Part shown: positions 58,333 through 64,000 of the stretch, piece after piece
How positions within the stretch are numbered: the stretch's first letter is position 1
How the letters are laid out: each line of letters starts with the position of its first letter
Translations under genes and position numbers: made by a program
DNA from: Micromonospora_E sp048060115
GTDB lineage: Bacteria > Actinomycetota > Actinomycetes > Mycobacteriales > Micromonosporaceae
Reading direction: 5' to 3'
Length of the DNA: 64,000 nt
NCBI RefSeq assembly: GCF_048060115.1
Contig: NZ_JBHMIM010000003.1
Span: 1-64,000 of the forward strand
Notes under the pieces: model-generated
Told to the model about the DNA's origin: nothing
The model's database searches: none
What the model saw: only the letters and a program-made list of their open reading frames with translations

Positions 58333-59625
58333 TCAGCGGTCGGACAGTGGCGGCGGGTAGTCGAGGCCGGCGCGGACGGCCAGCGGCAGCTGCCAGGGCT
58401 CGTGGACGGCGGCGCCGGCGACGCCGGCCAGCTCCGGCAGCCAGCGGCGGACGTAGTCGCCGGCCGGGTCGAAGCGGTGCGCCTGGCGCAGCGGGTTGAA
58501 CCGCCGGTTGGGTCGGGTGTCGTTGCCGGTGCCGGCCACCCACTGCCAGTTGCCGGAGTTGTTCGGCAGGTCGCCGTCGAGCAGCCACCGGTCGAACCAG
58601 GCCCGCCCGGCCCGCCAGTCCAGGCGGAGCTCCTTGGTCAGGTACGCGGCGGTGATCAGCCGCGCCCGGTTGTGCATCCAGCCCTGCGCCAGCAGCTGGC
58701 GCATGCCGGCGTCGACGATCGGCAGCCCGGTGTGCCCGGTCTGCCAGGCGTCCAGCGCGGCGGCGTCGTAGCGCCATTCCTCCTTGGCGTTGCGCCGGTA
58801 GGCCGTGGTCGCCAGGTCCGGGAATGCGTGCGCGACCTGGTAGTGGAAGTCGCGCCAGCAGAGCTGCCGGACGAACGGCCCGTCGCGGTCACCGGCGGCC
58901 TGCGCCACCTCCAGCGGGGACAGGCAGCCGAACCGCAGGTACGGGCTGAGCCGGGAGGTGGCGTCGCCGGGCAGGTCGTCGTGCTGGTCGCCGTACCGGT
59001 CGAGGTTGCCGAGCCAGTCGCGCAGCCGGTGGCGGCCGACGGTCTCGCCACCGGCGGCGGCCTGCGGTGACTCGCCGGTCGGCAGGGCCGGCAACCGGCC
59101 GACGGCGAGCCCGGCGGGCAGCCGGATCTGCTCCGGCGCGGCGCAGGCGGTCCGCCAGTCGGCGGCGCTCCAGGCCCGGAAGTACGGGGTGAAGACCTTG
59201 TAGTGGTCGCCACCGGTCGGGGTGAGCGCCGCCGGGTCGACGACGGTCAGGCCGGGGAATTCGCGGTACGCGATGCGGTGCCGCTCGCATTCGTCGCGTA
59301 GCCGCCGTTGCCTGCTTCGGGCGTAGTGGCTGACGTCGGCGGAGACGGCGATGCCGCCGGCGTCGATGTCGCGGGCGAGCCGGATCGTCTCGGTCACCGG
59401 GTCGCCGTGGCGCAGCACCAGGTCGCCGCCGCGTTCGCGCAGCACGGCGCGCAGGTCGGCGAGGGCCTGGTGCAGGAACCGGTCCCGGTTGGCGGATCGC
59501 CCGGCGAGCCGCGGGTCGAGCACGAACAGCGGCACCACCTGCTCGGCGGTGGCGCAGGCGGTGGCCAGCGCCGGGTGGTCGTGCACCCGCAGGTCGCGGG
59601 TGAACAGGACGACAGCGGTACGCAC
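58333..59625 (-). CDS. phr: Deoxyribodipyrimidine photolyase
   Basis: 430 residues from GTG 59625. The N-terminal Rossmann antenna domain begins VLFTRDLRVHDHPAL. The FAD domain has TSRLSPYLRFGCLSP, QLCWRDFHYQVAHAFP, MRQLLAQGWMHNRARL and DGDLPNNSGNWQWVAGTG, typical of class I CPD photolyases. It repairs UV cyclobutane dimers using blue light. It starts five bases after crtB and is presumably co-transcribed; photolyase genes are common in light-induced carotenoid clusters. Confidence 0.93.
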   Translation of the reverse strand: MRTAVVLFTRDLRVHDHPALATACATAEQVVPLFVLDPRLAGRSANRDRFLHQALADLRAVLRERGGDLVLRHGDPVTETIRLARDIDAGGIAVSADVSHYARSRQRRLRDECERHRIAYREFPGLTVVDPAALTPTGGDHYKVFTPYFRAWSAADWRTACAAPEQIRLPAGLAVGRLPALPTGESPQAAAGGETVGRHRLRDWLGNLDRYGDQHDDLPGDATSRLSPYLRFGCLSPLEVAQAAGDRDGPFVRQLCWRDFHYQVAHAFPDLATTAYRRNAKEEWRYDAAALDAWQTGHTGLPIVDAGMRQLLAQGWMHNRARLITAAYLTKELRLDWRAGRAWFDRWLLDGDLPNNSGNWQWVAGTGNDTRPNRRFNPLRQAHRFDPAGDYVRRWLPELAGVAGAAVHEPWQLPLAVRAGLDYPPPLSDR

Positions 59626-59630
59626 GGCGG

Positions 59631-60671
59631 TTACGGGGCGACCGGCAGCGACGCCTCGGCCGGTGACGGGTGTGCGGGTGACGGCGAGTCTGTCGCGGCT
59701 GGCCGGTCGGCGCTCACCGGTGAAAGCTCGGCGGTTGCCGACCGGACCGGGCCGGGCAGGGTCACCGGGGTGCCGGCGGGGGTGAGCAGGGCGCGCAGGG
59801 CGACGGCGGCGCGACGCCGGTTCGGCACGGTGGCCCGGCGGGTGAAGACGTCGAACCCGTTGGCGGCGACCTCGTCGAGGATGCCGCCGTAGAGGGCGTA
59901 CGCGGTGCGCATGCAAGCCTGCGAGGCGGGCTCCAGCATGGTGATGCCCGGTGCGGCCGCGGCGTAGTGTGCCTGTGCCCGGGCGACCTCGTACTCGATG
60001 AGCTCGATGATGGCTGGGGTGGCCCGCCGCTGCCGGGCGGCGTCGGTCAGGTCGGCGCGGGTGACGCCGAACCGGGCCAGGTCCTCGTCGGGCAGGTAGG
60101 TGCGGCCCCGCTCCAGGTCCTCGGCGACGTCGCGGATGAAGTTGGTGAGTTGGAACGCGAAGCCGAGTTGGCGGGCCGGCTCCCGGGCGGCGGCCCGGTC
60201 GGTGCTGCCGAGGATCGGCAGCATCATGGTGCCGATCACCGCCGCTGAACCCTCCATGTAGTCGAGCAGGTCGGCGTAGCGCGGGTACGAGGTGACGGTC
60301 AGGTCCATCGCCATGCTGCGCAGGAATGCGGTGAAGTCCGCCTTGTCCAGGTCGAACACCGCGATGGTGTGCAGGACGGCGGGGAGCAGCGGGTCGTCGA
60401 CCGGGGCGCCGTGCAGGCCGGCGAGGAACTGCCGCGACCACTGGTCGAGCGCGGCGGCCCGGTCGGCGGTCGGCAGCGCGTCGGTGCGGTCGACGATCTC
60501 ATCGGCATAGCGGGTGAATCCATATAAAGCATGAACATGCCGTCGTTTCCACTGCGGCAGCAGCCGAGTCGCGAGATAGTAGGTGCGGCCGTGTCGCTTG
60601 TGCAGCTCACGACACCGGGCATAGGCGGTTGCCAGGTCCGCGCCCGTCGGCCCCTTTTGGTTCGCGCCCAC
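59631..60671 (-). CDS. crtB: Phytoene/squalene synthase
   Basis: 346 residues from GTG 60671, with GGAGGG upstream. The aspartate motifs are YGFTRYADEIVDRTDAL and FIRDVAEDLERGRTYLPDED. It condenses two GGPP molecules to phytoene (or FPP to a C30 product). The C-terminal 40 residues are Pro/Ala/Ser-rich, longer than most. It is divergent from crtE. Confidence 0.92.
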   Translation of the reverse strand: MGANQKGPTGADLATAYARCRELHKRHGRTYYLATRLLPQWKRRHVHALYGFTRYADEIVDRTDALPTADRAAALDQWSRQFLAGLHGAPVDDPLLPAVLHTIAVFDLDKADFTAFLRSMAMDLTVTSYPRYADLLDYMEGSAAVIGTMMLPILGSTDRAAAREPARQLGFAFQLTNFIRDVAEDLERGRTYLPDEDLARFGVTRADLTDAARQRRATPAIIELIEYEVARAQAHYAAAAPGITMLEPASQACMRTAYALYGGILDEVAANGFDVFTRRATVPNRRRAAVALRALLTPAGTPVTLPGPVRSATAELSPVSADRPAATDSPSPAHPSPAEASLPVAP

Positions 60672-60685
60672 CGGCCCTCCTCAAT

Positions 60686-60707
60686 ATCGACGCAAGAATC
60701 GACGCAA
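60686..60707. promoter_or_regulatory. Direct repeat ATCGACGCAA in crtB-crtE divergent promoter
   Basis: Two exact ten-base copies at 60686 and 60698, spaced 12 bases, in the 64-base gap between crtB and crtE. A weak -10 (TAGGGT, near 60719) lies upstream of crtE. The repeats are a possible activator or repressor site for light control. Confidence 0.45.
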
Positions 60708-60735
60708 CTTCAGAGCCTAGGGTACGCTCGTTCCC

Positions 60736-61896
60736 GTGGCCAATCACACAGTTGCGGGCAACACGCTCAGCGTGGCGGCGAACGTCCCGCCGACTACGGC
60801 CACCCACGGACCGCCGTCCGCCCGCGTCCACGCCCAGCTGAGCGCCGCCGTCGACGACACCCTGATCGATTTCCTCTCCACCGAGCTGTCCGCGCTCGAC
60901 GTGATCGACCCGGCGTTGCAACCGTTCGCCCAAATCGCCCGGGACACCGTGCTCGGCGGCGGCAAGCGGCTGCGCCCGGTCTTCGCCCACTCGGGCTGGC
61001 GCGGCGTCGTCGGCCCCGACGCGGCGCTCGCCCCGGTGCTGCCGGCGCTGGCCGCGCTGGAGTTGCTGCACACCTTCGCCCTGATCCACGACGACGTGAT
61101 GGACGCCTCGGCGACCCGCCGCGGTCGGCCCACCGCACACCAGCGGCTGGCCGGCCAACACCGCGACGCCGGCCGGACCGGTGACGCCGACCGGTTCGGT
61201 GAGGCGGCCGCCGTACTCGTCGGCGATCTCTGCCTGGTCTGGGCCGATCGGCTGCTCGCCATGGCCGACGTGCCGGCATCCACCATGCGGCAGGTGCGCC
61301 GCTGCTACGACCAGATGCGGGTGGAGACGATCGCCGGGCAGTACCTCGACGTCCTCGGCGAGACCGACGCCGGCAACTGGTCGGTCGACCGGGCGCTGCG
61401 GGTGGCCCGACACAAGACCGCCTGCTACACGGTGCTGCGTCCACTGCAGCTGGGCGCGGCGCTGGCCGGCCCGGCCGCCGATCCCCCGGTGTGGGACGCG
61501 TACCGGCGCTACGGCGCCGACGTCGGTGAGGCGTTCCAACTGCGCGACGACCTGCTCGGCGTGGTCGGCGACCCGGCGCGGACCGGCAAACCCGCCGGCG
61601 ACGACCTGCGCACCGGCAAGCCGACCGTGCTGCTGCTGATCGCCCGCGAGCTGGCCACCGGGGCGCAACGCGCCGAGCTGGCCGCACCGCCGGTCGGCAC
61701 CGGCTCCGAGGTCGACCGGTGGGTGGCCCGGATGACCGAGGTCGTGGTCGAGACCGGAGCCGTCGCCAAGGTGGAACGGATGATCGAGCAACGGGTGCAG
61801 GCGGCCCTCGCCGCCGTCACGGCCGCACCGATCGACGCCGACGCCCGAGCCGCGCTCACCGACCTGGCCGTGGCCGCCACCACTCGACAGGCATGA
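60736..61896 (+). CDS. crtE: Polyprenyl (geranylgeranyl) diphosphate synthase
   Basis: 386 residues from GTG 60736. The first aspartate-rich motif is LIHDDVMD (Asp119), the second QLRDDLLGVVGD (near 270). GGKRLRPVF is the substrate-binding lysine-arginine motif. Chain length cannot be settled by eye, but crt context implies GGPP (C20). Confidence 0.92.
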   Translation: MANHTVAGNTLSVAANVPPTTATHGPPSARVHAQLSAAVDDTLIDFLSTELSALDVIDPALQPFAQIARDTVLGGGKRLRPVFAHSGWRGVVGPDAALAPVLPALAALELLHTFALIHDDVMDASATRRGRPTAHQRLAGQHRDAGRTGDADRFGEAAAVLVGDLCLVWADRLLAMADVPASTMRQVRRCYDQMRVETIAGQYLDVLGETDAGNWSVDRALRVARHKTACYTVLRPLQLGAALAGPAADPPVWDAYRRYGADVGEAFQLRDDLLGVVGDPARTGKPAGDDLRTGKPTVLLLIARELATGAQRAELAAPPVGTGSEVDRWVARMTEVVVETGAVAKVERMIEQRVQAALAAVTAAPIDADARAALTDLAVAATTRQA

Positions 61897-61930
61897 TGTG
61901 AGCAACGCTCATCAAGGAGGTGGTCGCGGC

Positions 61931-63460
61931 ATGCGTACCGTGAGCGGGGCAACCGAGCAGGTGGTCGTAGTCGGCGCCGGGCTGGGCGGGCTGGCCTGCG
62001 CGCTGCACCTGGCCGGTGCCGGCCGACAGGTGACCCTGCTCGAGCGCGAGGCGGTGCCGGGTGGGCGGGCCGGACGGCGGGCGGTCGACGGGTACGAGTT
62101 CGACACCGGCCCGACCGTGCTGACCATGCCCGACCTGATCGCCGAGGCGCTCGGCGCGGTCGGCGAGGAGCTGTCGGACTGGCTGGACCTGACGCCGCTG
62201 GATCCGGCGTACCGGGCCTACTTCCCTGACGGCTCCACTCTGGATGTGATCACCGACACTGCCCGGATGGCCGCCGAGGTGTCCCGGGTCTGCGGGCCCC
62301 GGGAGGCCGACGGCTACCTGCGGTTCGTCGACTACGCCCGCCGGCTGTGGCAGCTGGAACGCAACGACTTCATTGACCGCAACCTGGACAGCCCGCCCGA
62401 CCTGATCACCGGGAACCTGCTGCGGCTGCTGGCCGCCGGGGCGTTCCGGCGGATGCAGACCAAGATCGACCAGTTCTTCACCGACCCCCGTACCCGGCGG
62501 ATCTTCTCCTTCCAGGCGATGTACGCGGGCCTCGCGCCGCACGACGCCCTCGCGATCTACACGGTGATCGCCTACCTGGACTCCGTTGCCGGCGTGTCGT
62601 TCCCGCGCGGCGGCATGCACGCGGTGCCCCGGGCGCTGGCCGGCGCCGCCGAGAAGCACGGGGTGAAGATCCGCTACGGCTGCACCGTCACCAAGGTGGA
62701 GACCGCCGGCGGGCGGGCCCGTGCGGTGCTCACCGCCGACGGCGAACGGATCCCCGCCGACGTCGTGGTGCTCAACCCGGATCTGCCGGTCGCCTACCGC
62801 GAGCTGTTGCCACCGAGCCGCCAACGCCGGTTGCGCTACTCGCCGTCCTGCGTCGTGCTGCACATCGGCTCCCGGCAGGGCTACCAGCGGATCGGCCACC
62901 ACAACATCCACTTCGGGCGGCTCTGGAAGGGCACCTTCGACGAGGTGATCCGCCGGGGCGAGCTGATGAGTGACCCGTCGCTGCTGGTCACCAACCCGAG
63001 CCGGACCGACCCGTCGGTCGCGCCGGCCGGGCGGCACACCTACTACGTGCTGGCGCCGGTGCCCAACCTGGACCGGGGTCAGCTGGACTGGCGCGGCGAC
63101 CTGCCGCAGCGGTACGCCGACGAGTTGATCCACACCTTGGAGGAGCGCGGCTATCGTGGCTTCGCCGACGGCATCGAGGTACGCGAGGTGGTGACCCCGG
63201 CCGACTGGGCCGATGCCGGGATGGCGGCCGGTACGCCGTTCGCCGCCGCACACAGCCTGTTCCAGACCGGGCCGTTCCGTCCCGGCAACCTGCACCCCAC
63301 ACTGGAGAATGTGGTCTTCGTCGGCTCAGGCACCCAACCCGGGGTCGGTGTACCGATGGTGTTGATTTCCGGGAAGCTGGCTGCGGCACGGGTGACCGGC
63401 GGAGCCCCGCGGAGCGGCCGCCGTGGTGGCGGACGCGCGAGCACGAGAGGTGCCGGATGA
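61931..63460 (+). CDS. crtI: Phytoene desaturase
   Basis: 509 residues from ATG 61931, with AAGGAGG nine bases upstream; GTG 61898 is a less likely start. The N-terminal FAD site is VVVVGAGLGGLACALHLAGA. C-terminal NLHPTLENVVFVGSGTQPGV and SFPRGGMHAVPRALA are CrtI signatures. It desaturates phytoene toward lycopene. It overlaps idi as ATGA. Confidence 0.93.
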   Translation: MRTVSGATEQVVVVGAGLGGLACALHLAGAGRQVTLLEREAVPGGRAGRRAVDGYEFDTGPTVLTMPDLIAEALGAVGEELSDWLDLTPLDPAYRAYFPDGSTLDVITDTARMAAEVSRVCGPREADGYLRFVDYARRLWQLERNDFIDRNLDSPPDLITGNLLRLLAAGAFRRMQTKIDQFFTDPRTRRIFSFQAMYAGLAPHDALAIYTVIAYLDSVAGVSFPRGGMHAVPRALAGAAEKHGVKIRYGCTVTKVETAGGRARAVLTADGERIPADVVVLNPDLPVAYRELLPPSRQRRLRYSPSCVVLHIGSRQGYQRIGHHNIHFGRLWKGTFDEVIRRGELMSDPSLLVTNPSRTDPSVAPAGRHTYYVLAPVPNLDRGQLDWRGDLPQRYADELIHTLEERGYRGFADGIEVREVVTPADWADAGMAAGTPFAAAHSLFQTGPFRPGNLHPTLENVVFVGSGTQPGVGVPMVLISGKLAAARVTGGAPRSGRRGGGRASTRGAG

Positions 63461-64000
63461 CCGTCCACGCACGAGAAGGCCATCTGGTCGAGTTGGTCGA
63501 TCCGACCGGTCGACCGGTCGGATCGACAACCGTCGCCGATGCCCACCAGCCTCCTGGCCAACTGCACCGGGCGTTCTCGGTGCTCCTGGTCGACGAACGC
63601 GGCCGGCTACTGCTGCAGCAGCGGGCCGCGGTGAAGACCCGCTTTCCGCTGCGCTGGGCGAACACCTGCTGCGGCCATCCGCTACCCGGGGAGGACCTGT
63701 CGGTGGCCGCCAACCGACGCCTCGGCGAGGAGGTCGGCGTCGAGCCGGTCGCGTTGACCGAGATCGGGGTGCACACGTACCAGGCCACCGACCCGGTCAC
63801 CGGACGGACCGAGTACGAGTACGACCACGTACTGCTGGGTTCCCTGGACCCGCAGGCCACGCTGCGGCCCGACCCGCAGGAGGTCGCGCAGCTGCGGTGG
63901 GTCCCCGCGCGGGAGCTGCAGGCCGGGCTGGCCGACGAACCGGACACGTACGCCCCGTGGCTCGCCGGAGTCGCCGACCACCTGTTCGCTCAGAGCCACC
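63457..64000 (+). CDS. idi: Isopentenyl-diphosphate delta-isomerase type 1 (runs off window)
   Basis: The first ~181 codons, almost complete relative to the 182-residue E. coli enzyme. LHRAFSVLLVDERGRLLLQQ, NTCCGHPLPGEDLSVAANRR (metal and Cys) and GEEVG (Nudix) are present. It interconverts IPP and DMAPP, supplying crtE. ATGA overlap with crtI. The stop codon lies beyond the window edge. Confidence 0.92.
   Translation, partial: MTVHAREGHLVELVDPTGRPVGSTTVADAHQPPGQLHRAFSVLLVDERGRLLLQQRAAVKTRFPLRWANTCCGHPLPGEDLSVAANRRLGEEVGVEPVALTEIGVHTYQATDPVTGRTEYEYDHVLLGSLDPQATLRPDPQEVAQLRWVPARELQAGLADEPDTYAPWLAGVADHLFAQSH

Overview
The window is chromosomal DNA of a high-GC Gram-positive actinomycete. GTG starts, four-base ATGA/GTGA overlaps, a DUF397/Scr1-type regulator pair, DUF574 (Methyltransf_19) methyltransferases, a Tad pilus locus and a mycothiol-type DinB_2 enzyme point to Micromonosporaceae. 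That placement is an inference from gene content; no rRNA or species marker is present.

Layout. (1) 1-9.7 kb: an accessory island with the right end of an IS5-type element against a broken tRNA-like sequence on the left and a decayed copy of the same IS end on the right (9.59-9.72 kb). Between them lie a DUF574 pseudogene, a lipase with an effector-associated domain (EAD2-like), an unannotated 58-aa peptide resembling FxSxx-COOH (FxsA) precursors, a standalone HExxH peptide-modification protein, a SAV_2336/NB-ARC/TPR protein (FxsT-like) and a VMAP protein carrying the same EAD. No radical SAM maturase is present. I consider this a candidate non-standard FxS/VMAP conflict system. (2) 9.7-18 kb: a DUF574 methyltransferase, then a sugar catabolic operon (DeoR regulator, ABC importer, class II aldolase, ADP-PFK/GK-family kinase, phosphomannose isomerase-like cupin). 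(3) 18.1-30.1 kb: one tightly overlapping minus-strand operon encoding ATP-grasp ligase, DUF364-like protein, SbnA-like PLP enzyme, enolase-superfamily epimerase, MFS exporter, methyltransferase and a complete Dpp/Nik-type ABC importer, behind a Fur-family-like operator that overlaps its promoter. This looks like biosynthesis, export and re-import of a small amino-acid-derived metallophore.

(4) 30.1-33.3 kb: relics, YaaA, a methyltransferase/MerR divergent pair and a prepilin peptidase. (5) 33.8-43.5 kb: a Tad/Flp pilus locus preceded by two secreted proteins of unknown role and followed by a LysM membrane protein. (6) 43.5-57 kb: a mosaic accessory zone with a Rieske/DUF2231 protein, a DUF397 pair, a complete IS5-family element, a MarR regulator with two perfect operators, and many frameshifted or truncated genes (HAD, APH, GH1, TnpB, SnoaL-like). 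(7) 56.9-64 kb: a disulfide reductase-like flavoprotein, photolyase and a carotenoid/isoprenoid cluster (crtB, crtE, crtI, idi), the last gene running off the window.

The strongest integrated stories are the peptide/VMAP island, the metallophore operon and the sugar operon. The rest is recognisable housekeeping or accessory content, with heavy IS-associated decay between 47 and 57 kb.
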